The position numbers and the translations under genes are program-made. A stretch of 64,000 nucleotides of DNA from Vitrella brassicaformis (lineage: Eukaryota; Sar; Vitrellaceae). The DNA lies in the NCBI GenBank assembly GCA_001179505.1, contig CDMY01000385.1, forward strand, positions 94,753 to 158,752, read 5' to 3'. The notes under the pieces were generated by a model, which had not been told where the DNA came from, did no database searches, and saw only the letters and a list, made by a program, of their open reading frames with translations. Position 1 is the stretch's first letter, and every line of letters starts with the position of its first letter. Below, piece after piece: positions 51,705 through 62,816 of this stretch.

Positions 51705-52200
51705 TGCTCTATTACAAGGTACTGACCGACACTTTACCTACCTGACCAGGCAGGGGTGCGTGTGTGTGTCATTCCCTCTCTCTCTCTCTTTCTCTCTCCC
51801 TCCCTCTTTGACTGCCCGCAGGCCTGGGTCCGCTTGTTTTTGCTCCCCTCACCTCCCTCCCCTGTACATTTGGCCTGCCTGCCTGCCTGCCTCTTACGCC
51901 TGCCCGCTGTCTGTCTGCCTGCCTGCCGTGCTGTGCTGCCTGTGGATAGATCGCCCTGTCTGTCCCTCACTCACTCACTGCCGCCTTGCCTTGCCTTGCC
52001 CCCTCACCCTTGCCCCCATCCACGGCCGCATTCATTCTGCCATCCATCCATCCAGCCATGTATGTCAAAGAGTCAGTCCCGTGTAGATAAGTGGATGGAC
52101 ATTTTTTCCAAACCTTACTGCCTTCCCTGACTGATTGATTGATTTGACTGATTGCATCAAGCGCACCCACACCCACACCCACACCCACACATAAATCCTT
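51705..52200. repeat. 3' flank of calcineurin B, pyrimidine-rich repeats
   Basis: CTCT, TCCC, GCCT and TGCC runs, then GATT repeats and a CACACC hexamer run (52163-52191) at the gap edge. No gene seen. Confidence 0.5.
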
Positions 52201-52500
52201 NNNNNNNNNNNNNNNNNNNNNNNNNNNNNNNNNNNNNNNNNNNNNNNNNNNNNNNNNNNNNNNNNNNNNNNNNNNNNNNNNNNNNNNNNNNNNNNNNNNN
52301 NNNNNNNNNNNNNNNNNNNNNNNNNNNNNNNNNNNNNNNNNNNNNNNNNNNNNNNNNNNNNNNNNNNNNNNNNNNNNNNNNNNNNNNNNNNNNNNNNNNN
52401 NNNNNNNNNNNNNNNNNNNNNNNNNNNNNNNNNNNNNNNNNNNNNNNNNNNNNNNNNNNNNNNNNNNNNNNNNNNNNNNNNNNNNNNNNNNNNNNNNNNN
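52201..52500. other. Assembly gap (300 Ns)
   Basis: A run of exactly 300 N, probably a scaffold gap of estimated or default size. It begins right after a CACACC repeat and ends before a CTCCCT run, so a simple repeat probably broke the assembly. Gene content inside is unknown. Confidence 0.98.
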
Positions 52501-53130
52501 CCCCTCCCTCCCTCTCTGCTTCCATCAGGGCTGAAAGGTTTGTTTCTTGCCTTGCCTTGCCTTGCCTTGCCATTTGGTTGATTGAATGAATCGGATGGGC
52601 GAATGGATGTGTGTGCGTGTGTGTGGTGGTGCGGATGGACGGACGATTCGAGTGCATGGCGAGTGCCATGTGTATTGTCTGTGTCTGTGTCTGTGTGTAT
52701 GTGCTGGCCGAGCGATTGATTGAGGTCCAGATTTGACCCAAACATGACTGACTGACTGACTGACTGACATGGTTGCGTAACTGAGTGAAGAACAGTTGCT
52801 GGCTTTAAAAGTAGCTTCTTCTGATGCCCGAAGAGTCACGTTGTTTAGCCAATAGAGGCACACACACGCCATACCATACACCCCTACTCTTGACTGACAT
52901 GTATCTCGAGAATCTAGTTGTTGAGCACAGCCTCAGCCAGCTCACTCCCCAGCACCTCCCGCACCCACTCCCTGCCCCCCATATGCATCATACCCTCACT
53001 GGTGGTGTACACCACCACACTCATCTTTTCGCTCACACCGCACCTCTGCACACCCATAATGGCTGCACACTCGTCGCCCACACCGTGACGCACCACATAG
53101 CGCATCTGCCACCCATCCTCCGCTCGCAAG
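52501..53130. other. 3' region of the F-box-like gene, with an orphan reading frame
   Basis: 52501-52800 is simple repeats (CCTTG, GTGT, GACT). From 53159 down to 52914 on the minus strand there is a clean frame of about 81 codons, offset by one base from the F-box-like ORF, reading YDLRAEDGWQMRYVVRHGVG and ending EAVLNN-stop. It looks like coding sequence and may be the true C-terminus of the neighbouring gene. Confidence 0.45.
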
Positions 53131-53889
53131 TCATACCCACACACCACTGCTGTCCGCAAGCAGGCGATCCACCTGCTGTGCTAGGGGTAAAGGGGGTGAC
53201 CAAGCAGTCCATTCGGCGATGCGACGGAGAGAGGGAGAGGGGCGGCTGCCAGTGGCGGCTTGGACGAGCCGAAAGAAGACCAGAGAAGTGAAGGAGCGGA
53301 ACAGCAGCCAGTCGGTCGACGATGGCATCGGAGGGTCTTCCACACACCCAGCATTACCACCGTATATGGCGCAAGCAGCGTCAAGGGGGCAGGGCTTCAC
53401 GGCCTCATGTCGCTGCTGCATAAAGTTGTAGATGAGCCCGCCACTCAGCTGCAGCGGCACACCGTCGACAGCCACATTGGCCGTGAGCATCATCCACTCG
53501 CGAATGGCCGCGGGCAGCGGGACGAGCTGCGCGTCAAAGGACCCCTCACCCAGCACAACCGGCTCCCCCCCTCGAGCTCCCCTTCTCAGCAGCTGCAGCA
53601 CCGCCAGATGCGGCACCCACCTCGCCCAGTCCTCTGCAGCATCGATCATCCACAGGGCACGCAGAGCAACCTTTATGCCGCCAGGCGGTCGTATCTTCAG
53701 TGCAAAGAGGCCGTCCCTCCTCCTCAGCCGCTTCTCAGTGGCCTGGAGTCGCCGTGTGACGTAGGTGAGGTCGAGAGGGTAGAGGCCGTGTAAAGTGGCG
53801 CGGTGCAGGGCGCGCCAGACGCACAGGTGCTGCACATCCAGAAAGTCGGCTACCGCCGGCTGTGCTTCAGGCGGCAGATCTGGCAGCAT
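53131..53889 (-). CDS. F-box-like hypothetical protein, possible frameshift at the 3' end
   Basis: A single-exon frame of 252 residues. The N-terminus, MLPDLPPEAQPAVADFLDVQ followed by HLCVWRALHRATLHGLY, fits an F-box (LPxE...V..FL....L...RAL), the motif that links substrates to SCF ubiquitin ligases. The rest is Leu/Ala/Arg-rich with no known repeat. The frame ends at 53131 just as another good frame, shifted by one base, runs on to 52914. No convincing splice pair connects the two, so either an indel (real or assembly) or an unusual short intron is possible. The start codon is 74 bp from that of the divergent secreted-protein gene. F-box assignment is tentative. Confidence 0.6.
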   Translation of the reverse strand: MLPDLPPEAQPAVADFLDVQHLCVWRALHRATLHGLYPLDLTYVTRRLQATEKRLRRRDGLFALKIRPPGGIKVALRALWMIDAAEDWARWVPHLAVLQLLRRGARGGEPVVLGEGSFDAQLVPLPAAIREWMMLTANVAVDGVPLQLSGGLIYNFMQQRHEAVKPCPLDAACAIYGGNAGCVEDPPMPSSTDWLLFRSFTSLVFFRLVQAATGSRPSPSLRRIAEWTAWSPPLPLAQQVDRLLADSSGVWV

Positions 53890-53963
53890 TCTCTGCCCCG
53901 GCCGTTAACGTTAACGGCCGATGGTGGAAGCTCGCAGTTTCGCGCCAAAACAATTCCTTTTCA
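53890..53963. promoter_or_regulatory. Very short divergent promoter with 22-bp palindrome and E2F-like site
   Basis: Only 74 bp separate two opposed start codons. 53899-53920 is a perfect 22-bp palindrome (half-site CGGCCGTTAAC, so GTTAACGTTAAC at its centre). At 53938-53950 lies TTTCGCGCCAAAA, which matches the E2F/DP consensus TTTSSCGC. Both are likely protein-binding sites serving one or both genes; that they act is inference. Confidence 0.6.
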
Positions 53964-55093
53964 ATGCAGCCGATTCCCATCAAGATACTTGCCACAATAG
54001 TGGCTGTGTTCGCCCCCCCGCCCTGCGTGTCGGCCTACCCCCAGTCAGTGCTGGTCTCCTACTTCGAGTATTGGCGGAGCGATGCCGACATCAGCCCCCC
54101 AGCCCTGGGCCTGGATGACGACTGCACTGTGCTGGGCATGATCCCCGGCAAAGACACGATCTGCATCGATTTGGATGGATACGCCGAGGAGACGCTGGCG
54201 CTGACCTGTCTCAACTCGCCTTTGTGCTGTGTGGAGGGGCAGCCGCGCTGCGGGTGTGGGCCACGGCTGTGGCAGACGCGCGTCAGTGGTACGTATGCAT
54301 CGACTCGACGTACTTACGGCCACACACACACGTGTCACCTCTGAAAGTGCGAAGCAGGCAGTGTGACCTCTGTGAATGCATCATTGACTGCAATGCATGC
54401 AGTGTCGCCGGGCGGCAATCCTGACCCAGACGATGACGACCAGGAAGAGCAGGTAGGTGGGAGACAGCTCAGCTGAACTCAAGAGGGGGAAGGAATGCCC
54501 TTCTGACTCACTTGGTCTGTCTGTCCGTCTGGCTGTCTGTCTGGCTGGCTGCCTGTCTGTGTGTGTGGTGCACCCAGCCGAGTTGGCACACGAACCAGAA
54601 GCATCTGCTGAGGACGGTTTACGACCACCTGCACGACCACCCGGGGCTGCCTCAAGGCAATCAATACTCCCATCCATGACAGACATGGAGCAAATGAGAG
54701 ACAGAGAGACATCTGACTGTCTTGTCTGTTGGGGGGTGTGTCTGTGTTGGTTGGCAGGCATGGACTTGTCAGAGTTCCTGCGCAACCGGCACGAGTCGTC
54801 CCACTACGGCAGCACATTCAATGACACTGTCTCCATCTTCACCTCCAGAGGAGGTAGGTGTATATTACCCCCCCACACAACCCAACACCCTCAACTCACG
54901 CATCTCTCTCTCTGTGCGCGTGTGTGTGTGTGCGGCAGGTCTGACTCCTCTGCTTGCGTGTTCGTTCGCCCCCTACAGGGACGTGTGTGTGCAGGGCTTC
55001 AGGGACGGGCCGGCCACGCAGCAGCACGTATGGATACTGCGGGCGGTGCAGGACTTCCCCTGCTACCAGGACTCATACACCTTCGGCTTCTGA
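53964..55093 (+). CDS. Secreted Cys-rich protein of unknown function
   Basis: Not recognised. Exons 53964-54288, 54403-54452, 54578-54656, 54758-54853 and 54939-55093; 234 residues. The N-terminus (MQPIPIKILATIVAVFAPPP, then CVSA before YPQ) is a signal peptide. Many Cys follow (DDDCTVLG, TICIDLDG, LTCLNSPLCCVEGQPRCGCG), then an acidic linker, a Trp/His segment (PSWHTNQKHLLRTVYDHLHD), and a C-terminal block ACSFAPYRDVCVQGFRDGP ending QDSYTFGF. The Cys count suggests disulphides in a secretory or cell-surface setting. The third intron (54657-54757) needs a GC donor; the other three are GT-AG. It shares a 74-bp promoter with the F-box-like gene. Confidence 0.7.
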
Positions 55094-55448
55094 CTGGGCC
55101 ATGCATATATGGCATATAATGCTAGCTACTGTGGCTGGCTGGCTGCATCAATGCCATTGCAATGTGTGTGTGGACGAATGAATGATGGACATTTGAATTG
55201 AACGGGTCGATGTATAGGTCTCAATCAATCGACGGCTGGCTGGCCGACCCGACTCGTGCAGCTAGCTAGCTACGCAGCCCGCCACAGATAAAGGATCTAC
55301 CTATCGGTCACTCACGCGCACACACGTCTCCCTCTCCCTCTCCCTCTCGCTCACACCAACACCCACACCCACACCCATAGACACAGACACAGACATCCAT
55401 CTACATCTGCAAGCAAGCACCTGTCCGTCTGTCCGTCTGTCTGTCTGT
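55094..55448. repeat. Convergent spacer before the importin gene
   Basis: No gene seen. GGCT and GTGTG near 55130-55175, then GCTA, TCCCTC, ACACCC and GTCTGTCC runs towards the importin stop codon. Polarity changes from GT-rich to CA-rich at about 55250-55300. Confidence 0.5.
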
Positions 55449-58400
55449 CTAAGCGAGTCCGGATGCACTGAGCGCTTGCTTGACCTGGGGCGTGGCGTGC
55501 GCGTCGAGCAGCGCCTGGAAATCCTGACACGACGGCAGCACCTGATGCTGATGCTGCTGGTGCTGGCCTGACGACAGCAACGCCTTCAAGAACTCTGCCA
55601 ATCGCCGGAAGAACGCCTGAAGGGCCGCTGATACGATACACACCCACCACACACATGACGAACCACGTGGCGACTGACTCTTGTCTTTTCATGCCCCGCT
55701 TGCTTACGCGCATCGTCATCGCTTGTGAGTATCTGCGCCATCACCCCGCCCTGGCCGTCCGCCTGACCCACCAGCCCCGCCCTAGTCCCCCGCTGCTGCC
55801 GCACACTCCTCGGCAGCCTGCTGGTGGAGAAGCCGCCCTGCCGCCGGCTCTCCATGGCGTTGCGCAGAAAGTTCATAATGTTGCTCTGCTGGCTGTCTTT
55901 GGCGCGGTTGGCATCGCGCTGCTCGAGCATGGTGGCGCAGCAAGCCAGCAGCTCCTGCAGCAGGGCCAGCCAAAGGTGCGGAGGGGAGGAGGGGCAGAGG
56001 AAAGTGGATGGGGCGGGGTGGTGGGTGGGGGCGAGGTGCTGCTGATGGTGCTGGTGGGGGTGGTGCTGATGGTGCTGGTGGTGGGCTGAGAGAAGGGTGG
56101 ATAAGATCAGCTGCAGTTTGCCGCAGCGGAGCAGTGTGGGGCGCTGAAAGAGCCTGCAGGTCAGGTGTGTAGGTAAAGGCAGACAGGGAGGGAGACAGAC
56201 AGACAGACGTGTGTGTCGGCCTACAGACAGAAACAGTGTGCGCGTGTGGGTACGTGGTGTACCTGAAGCATGCGAGTAGCACAGCGGCAACCTCCAGCCT
56301 GGAGAACTCCATCGCACCCAACGCCTCACCATACTGACACACACACGCCCACACCACACCACACCCATACCCACGACCCATATATCCACAGCCACATCAC
56401 AGCCATCTACCCACCCCACCACCCACCCTCACGTATGTACCTCTGTGGAACAGCTCTGGCTCCACGTCACGAACAGCGGCACCAGAGCGGCATACCTCCG
56501 CTCCCCTCTAGCAATCCCCCCCACCTTCAGCCCAGCCACCACCCTCTCCCTGTCATCCCCACTTCGTCTCGGTGGCTGCAGGGGGGGCGGTGGCCGCACT
56601 GTGCTGCCATTGAGCAGGGGAGTGGGTGTCTGAGTGGGGGGGTGGGGGGACGGCATAGGTGTGGGGGTGGGGGAGGTGCCTGCCTGGATGGCGGCCTTGA
56701 TGAAGTGCTGGTACAGAGAGAGGACGCACAGATGCAGCTTCTGCTGCTGCTGCTGCTGAGTCTGCGAGGGGGAGGGGAGCATGGGCAGGGCCATCACGAG
56801 CAGCTGCAACAGCCGATACACCCGCTCCTCGTAGGGCTCCTCCCTTGCGTGAGCCAATATGTGTGTGCAGACGTCCAGCAGCGAACCAAACACCCCCGGC
56901 AGCTCCTCAAGTGCGCTGGGCTGTGGCGTGACCTGGCAGCGGTGGCTGAGGAAGGCCAGCACGTCGATCAAGGACAGCTCGATCCACACGTCGAGGACCG
57001 TCTCGAGCAGGCTGCCCGTGAAGGGCCGCTCGGACAGGTGCTGCTGCACCAGACGCGTGAAAACGCCCTTCAGGCTGGAAACCTGACCACATCGATCGAC
57101 CCACACACAGGGTGTATTTGTGTGTTAGTGCGTGCTGACCTGGTGGTCCTGGACGACTCGTGTGACGGCGAGGAGCAGCTGTGCACAGCTCTCATCCAGA
57201 GCGCTGCTGCCGTCCACAGGGGGGTTTGTTGTTGATAATGCGGCCTCTGCAGACAGAGCACACACACGTCGCCAAGGCACCACACACATACGCTACGGGC
57301 CCACACAACAATTGCGTATAGGTGGCTTGCTTACGTGTGGGGATGGAGGACGGGGGTGGCTTCACGGTGCTGCTCATCAATGAGCTGCGTGAGCCGCCCA
57401 GCAAGCCGTCAGAGACCACCTAACCCACACGAACACACCACAGCCGCACACACACGATGGGATGGGGAGGGGAGACAGACAGACAGACAGACGCCGTTTA
57501 GCTACCGACCGACCTGTAGGCACGTGGCGAGCAGTTCATCCGAGAGCAGGGTGGGGCTGTCCTTGCTGGGGCAGGCCATCGTCACGAGCGACTTGAGCAC
57601 GTCCACTATCGCCGGCCGGATCATCGCCTGCATATCCGCCTGGCTGTGGGGGTCGCCGACGCTGCTGGGGTGGTGGTCGTGGGGTGTCTGCTGCTGCTGC
57701 TGCTGCCGCCACAGAGCAAGGAACTGGTCGAAGTGCGCTTTGGACAAGTCGGTGCGGCCGGTGATGGACGCCTCGCTCAGGAGCTTCTGGATGACCGCCA
57801 GACACCGCCACTGCGCCTCCGGAGACCTCACCTGCACACAACCACACACACACACATACATTACCCCTCTACATCCCACCTCCCCCCCTTCCTCCGTACC
57901 AATCTGAGAAGGTTCAGCCCGGTGCTTACGAACAGCTTCTGTCTGTCGCCCTGCACCCAGGCCTCATAATTGTCCAGCGGATAGGCCACCAGCAGCAGCC
58001 GCAAAGGGGCCAGGGAGGCCAAAGCGACCGCCGTTGCAGCGGGGGATGGCGCTTGTTGGGGTGTTTGGGGGGCGTGCTGAGGGGTGATGGCCTGTGCGAG
58101 TGCGGCGATGATGTCTAGCGTGGTGCCGAGGGTGGACTCGTCCATTGGGGCGGGGGAGGGGGTGGCCTCACTCAGCCACACCTGCACACACATAGACACA
58201 CACACCAGAGGGGAAAAGATGCCTCTCTCTCTCTCTGTGCGTGTGTCGGTGTAGGTGTAGGTGTGTGCATTGGATTCGTGTGTAAGACCAGACCACCTCA
58301 CAACCTCACTCACCTTGATGAGGTTGGCCAGTCGCGTCTGTATGAGTGGGTGTGGCTGCCTGGGCAGTAGCTGCAGCACCAGCTGTATTAGATCCCTGAA

Positions 58401-60325
58401 GGATATCTTCCCCATCGCCTGCAGCTTCGCCTCCAGAAGCCCCGTCCAGCACAGCAACGCGTCCATGCGGAACAGCACCGACTCGTCCCGCCCGCTCAGG
58501 TCGGCCTGCAGCAGGTCCCCTCTGAGACGCTGCACCACGTGCGACACTACCGACTCGTCAAAGGGCGCCTGAAACAAACGGACAGACAATGAGATGAGAT
58601 GAGATGGATGTGGGCGGGCTGGTGGGGTGGGGTTTTGCAGACATAGAGACGTACATTGGCAATGTTGGTCAGCGCCCTTTCCGCGGCATTTCGCGTCTCT
58701 GACGTGCCATGTGCCTCACGTATGCCCTCCTCGGGCTCATCCAGGTACTCAGACGCCTATGTCATGTCGAACACAGCGAGAACATCCAAACGAACGAACG
58801 GACAAACGTCTCCCTACTACCACCCCCTCCCCTCCCACCCCAGGTAGCGCACCTCGTGTGCATTGAGTACCAGGCATCTGTCGAGGATGGCCTCGCCGAT
58901 CTGGGCAGGGCCCCCATTGGCCTGCAGGAAGGCCTGCAGCTGCTCCTTGCACTTGGCAGCGGCTGCCATGCCGGCCTCGCTCAGCTGGGACCGCTCAGCG
59001 GGCGGGAACCGGTAGCTGTGGCAAGAGAAGATGTTGCTGATCGATATGATCGATGACAAACAAACACGCAAGCAGGGCAGGCAGATACATACCAGGACGC
59101 ACAGCGAGAAGGAGACAGAGTGAGGGAGAGTGAGAGTACGCACACACGAAACCCACGTACCCAATGAGTATGAGTATGTGTCTGACGAGGTGGTCGGGCA
59201 CATCGGGCTGAGTCACGCGGCAAAACTTACCCAGCACACCACATCGCACCGCACATCATGTCACAACGGTGGATGGCCCCACATCCCTCCCTCCCTCCCC
59301 ACCTGCACAAGTTCCAGAGCGGTCCTGAGGAGGTCGCCCACATTGATGGCCGCCACCACATAACACTGACCCTCAACCAAATAGCACATCCTACACACAC
59401 ACACACACACACGCTCCCCTCTGGCCTTCCCTCCCTCTCCCTCCCTCCCTCCCTCCCTCTCTGCTAACCACTTAAGTGCTGATTTGACGTTTTTGAAGAA
59501 CCACTGCTGGCTGGCGAGTATGGCGGGGCGGTGCTTCCAGACCCGTATGAGCAGCAGCAGCTTCTGGTACATGAGCAGGGCCAGCTGCCCACCTGCGGCG
59601 TGGTCATGGAGCTTTTCGAAGCAGTGCGTCAGCACCAGATACATCAGGCCGTCGAGATAACGGGACGCCTTGACACACACACACACACACACACAGAGAG
59701 AGAGAAAGAGAGAGAGAGAGATGGAGTGGAGCCATGGATGTGATGTGCCTAGAAGGCCGTGTTGTGTTGTGCTGATTTCCCCCGCCCCACCGACCTTCCA
59801 GACGCCATCAGGCAGGTTGGTGAGGCTCGCTTCCCCGGCCTGCTGCAGTGCCTCATTCTGGCGCATCCACACCCGCCCCACACACTCGACGAGGGGCGGG
59901 CCCAGCTGGAAGGACTCCCGCCGAGACATGATAAGCCGCTTCGAGCCCTGCTCCTGCAGTGAAACAAATAGAACGGCGCACACACAGCACAGAGAGGGGG
60001 AGGAGAGGGTGGGGGAGGGGAGGTGACGGGGGAGGGGACGGGAGGGTGATCCGCCGGCCGACCTTCAGGACGCCGTGCAGGAGTGCGATGTAGACGCAGT
60101 GCTCGTCGGATATCTCAGAGCTGTCGCACTCTGCACACACACAGGGAGAGATGAGATGAGTACGTGGGTGGGGATGAGATGAGTGCATTCTCTCTCCTGC
60201 AAACGGCTGGGCTGGGTCCGATCCCACTGACCGTTCAGTTTGGCGATGAGTAGCTGCCCCAGCTGCGGCCACTTGCTGGGGAACTCAAAGCGACATATCC
60301 GACGAATGATCAATGACAGCTGCAC

Positions 60326-60376
<51 letters not shown>

Positions 60377-60829
60377 GCAGTGATGAGTGAGTGGGCAATG
60401 TCCCGCCCCGCTCGGCCCGGCTCATCTCACTGACTTCGACGATGTGTGGCAGGTGGGTGACGCTGCCCTTCTGACCGTTCTGCAGGCCCCCTGCTGCAGT
60501 GGGTGGCGGCTCCTGCAGGATGGTCACTATGCTCTGCTTCAGCTGCTGCTTCTCGCCGTCCTGCAGCTGGTGGGAAGGCGCGTGACGATTCTGACAGAGG
60601 AAATGAAATGCGCCAGGGTGAATGGTAAATGAATGAGTGTCTGTGACTCAGTGATTGATTGGCTGACCTGCCAGTTCCTGTAGATGACGTTCTTGCAGAG
60701 GACGATGGCCAGCCATCTGGACTTGGGGTCCACCGAGCCGTCGGCATAGATATGGAAGAGCACCAGTGCCAAACCTGCCATGCCCTCCAGCCGCTGCAAC
60801 TCTTGCTCGGCCTGCACACAACACAACCG

Positions 60830-60879
<50 letters not shown>

Positions 60880-61030
60880 GGGTGTAGATCTGACGTAAGA
60901 TGATGTTGTGCTCATGAGCACCTCATACACTCATCTCACTCACAGGTTTGCGTATGTTGCCGTCCTGTTGAATGGACGCGTTGAGCGTCTGGATGAGCAT
61001 CGCTCGCTGATCCGCCGTACCTTCCATCAT
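55449..61030 (-). CDS. Importin-beta family karyopherin, importin-11-like
   Basis: Nuclear import receptor built from HEAT repeats that binds RanGTP through its N-terminus. Twenty exons, from 61030-60944 to 55627-55449, join in phase to 1,224 residues. The N-terminal importin-beta domain is clear: MLIQTLNASIQQDGNIRKP, AEQELQRLEG, then LFHIYADGSVDPKSRWLAIV and LCKNVIYRNW, followed by RICRFEFPSKWPQL; these match importin-11/Kap120 best. Later exons are helical (for example YLDGLMYLVLTHCFEKLHDH, KSALKW). Gln and His runs occur (QQQQQQ near 56745 and 57695; His/Gln-rich HHQHHPHQHHQQH near 56060). The end is QVKQALSASGLA. All introns are GT-AG; several hold (AC)n(AG)n runs on the plus strand, i.e. 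CU then GU repeats just before the acceptor in the transcript. The cargo is unknown. Confidence 0.88.
60331..60377. repeat. Compound (AC)n(AG)n microsatellite in an importin intron
   Basis: A CA run followed directly by an AG run. Similar compound runs are in other introns of this gene at about 59671-59718 and 60833-60879, and in a SfsA intron at about 62787-62838. Seen from the transcribed strand each is CU repeat, then GU repeat, then the acceptor AG. Confidence 0.8.
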
Positions 61031-61249
61031 CACCTCACCCTGACTCACTCAACCGCGCCGCAGCCAATGCCAAAGATCTGAGCTATAGCACAATTAAGGT
61101 AGCAGGCAGGCTGCGACGGCAGATGCACAGCGGTGCACAGCGTCGCTGCGGTTTTTCTTTGGAGGTTTCGCTCCTTGAGCTCGAAAGCTTCGGGTGACGC
61201 GCGTGAAACCGCTCTCGTGCCTGGAGGAAAGAAAGCAACGAAGGCAGCG
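61031..61249. promoter_or_regulatory. Divergent promoter, importin / complex III hinge protein
   Basis: A 219-bp spacer between opposed start codons. The frame of the hinge-protein gene is open upstream and reads like a mitochondrial leader, but no in-frame ATG precedes it. Confidence 0.4.
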
Positions 61250-61631
61250 ATGGCGCCGCCGTACTATATTCAACCGTGGCTGAAGCTGCCGAAGCCGTAC
61301 ATCCCTCCCGCCAAGGGTGAGGAGTTGGTGGACCCCAGGAAGAAACTCGAGCCCATCTGCGTAGCCAAGTGCAGCGCATGGGTCAACAAATACAACGTAC
61401 GTACGCCAACCTGCACACAGCCAGACAGACAGGCAGAAAGGCAGGCAGACAGGCACAAGGTGTGCACCGCTCATCATGTGATCTGTGTGTGTGTGTTGAC
61501 AGGACTGCGTGACGCGTGTGCGTGCGAGGACTGACGGCAAGGGCGACTGCCAGTCGCAGTATGAGAAGCTGGGCGAGTGCATCGACTGGTGCCTCTGCAA
61601 GCAGGGCAGACTCTTCGACTACTTGAAGTGA
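61250..61631 (+). CDS. Cytochrome bc1 complex hinge protein (QCR6/UQCRH)
   Basis: Small subunit of mitochondrial complex III that sits near cytochrome c1 on the intermembrane side. Exons 61250-61396 and 61503-61631; 91 residues. The mature fold is shown by LEPICVAKCSAWVNKYNDC, RVRARTDGKGDCQSQYEKLG and ECIDWCLCKQGRLFDYLK, giving the paired-Cys helical hairpin and the ending F..LK typical of the family. The usual acidic N-terminal stretch is absent; instead a Pro-rich APPYYIQPWLKLPKPYIPPA precedes the hairpin. The intron starts with a GTACGTACG donor and ends with a TG run before the AG. Head-to-head with the importin gene. Confidence 0.88.
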
Positions 61632-61676
61632 ACGACCGACCGACTGATGAGGTCAGAGAGAGTGACCTGGTCACTC

Positions 61677-61709
<33 letters not shown>

Positions 61710-62331
61710 ATGTACAACGTCGTGTGAGGTGTGTTCGTTCAGTGTGCGGCAACACGCGCGGCTCTGAAGTGTTTTCGTCTGATTTGTTCCGCATACGTGA
61801 GGCTGCCTGGCTGACTGCGCACCGCAGGACACACACACACGCAACCCCTGTGTGTTTTCGATGTCTGGGTGATGACGGTCACCCGATGCTTGTACTCGGC
61901 TGCCTGGCCGTATTGCCTGTCTGTCTGTCTGATGTCCTTGGGTTACCGGTAGTATATGACCTCATATGCCTCACCCACACTCTCCCTCCGTGTGTATGTG
62001 GTGAACTCACTCGTTGGTTGCGCTCATGTAGGTAATGTATGCGGACAGCAGAGCAGTGAGTGTCAAGTGCGTGACGTTCTCTCGTCCCACAGTGTCGGTC
62101 ATTGATTGACGCAACACAACCCAAGCGATCTGTACACGTCGGTCGGTCTGTCATGTCCACATGAGCCCAGCGCGGCTGGGCTGCTTCACAGCCCGGGCCA
62201 GGCCACAGGCAGCCACACCTACACAACCCGACACACCACACCCTTCCCCGCCCCGCCCCTCCCACTCTATTCACATCACACACAGGCCCTCCTCCCTCCC
62301 TCCCTGTCTGTCGTTCTGTCTGTCTGTCTGG
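61632..62331. repeat. Convergent spacer between hinge protein and sfsA
   Basis: No gene seen. A CA run lies at 61678-61707; then the plus strand is GT-rich until about 62160 and CA-rich from about 62200 to 62290, with CTCC and GTCT runs just before the sfsA stop codon. Confidence 0.55.
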
Positions 62332-62784
62332 CTATGTCCTGCCTCCCCCTTCAGCGTTAAACTGCAACACATCTTTCAGATGCGACTCATCTATCGCTCC
62401 GGTGTCCACACTCTCATCAAACACCACCGGAATCGAGCCGCCCGACCTGGCTCGCCCGCCATCCCAAGCAATGCGATACGCCAGCAGCTGCACGCCCGCC
62501 TCGTGTGCGCGTTTCAGCACCTGGGCGAAGAGCATGTCGGCTTCGTGGCACGGACGGAACTGAAGGGTGTCCGAACGGTTGACGATGAAAAGGATCGCCG
62601 CCCTGGGTTTGCTTGTGGTCCGTTTGACCATATTGGTGAGCTCGTGTGCGTGTTTGATGGCCCGGTCGCTGACCACCTTGATCTTGGGCTTCTTGGCACC
62701 ATGCGGGAAGATGGCACAGCATCTGTAGGGCTGCACTGAGGATGTGTAGACACCTATTGAGGAACGCTCGGACGGCACTGATGG

Positions 62785-62816
<32 letters not shown>

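Noticed and set aside
61133-61249. Upstream extension of the hinge protein reading HSVAAVFLWRFRSLSSKASG
   Set aside because: Resembles a presequence, but there is no in-frame ATG and the family's mature start fits the ATG at 61250.
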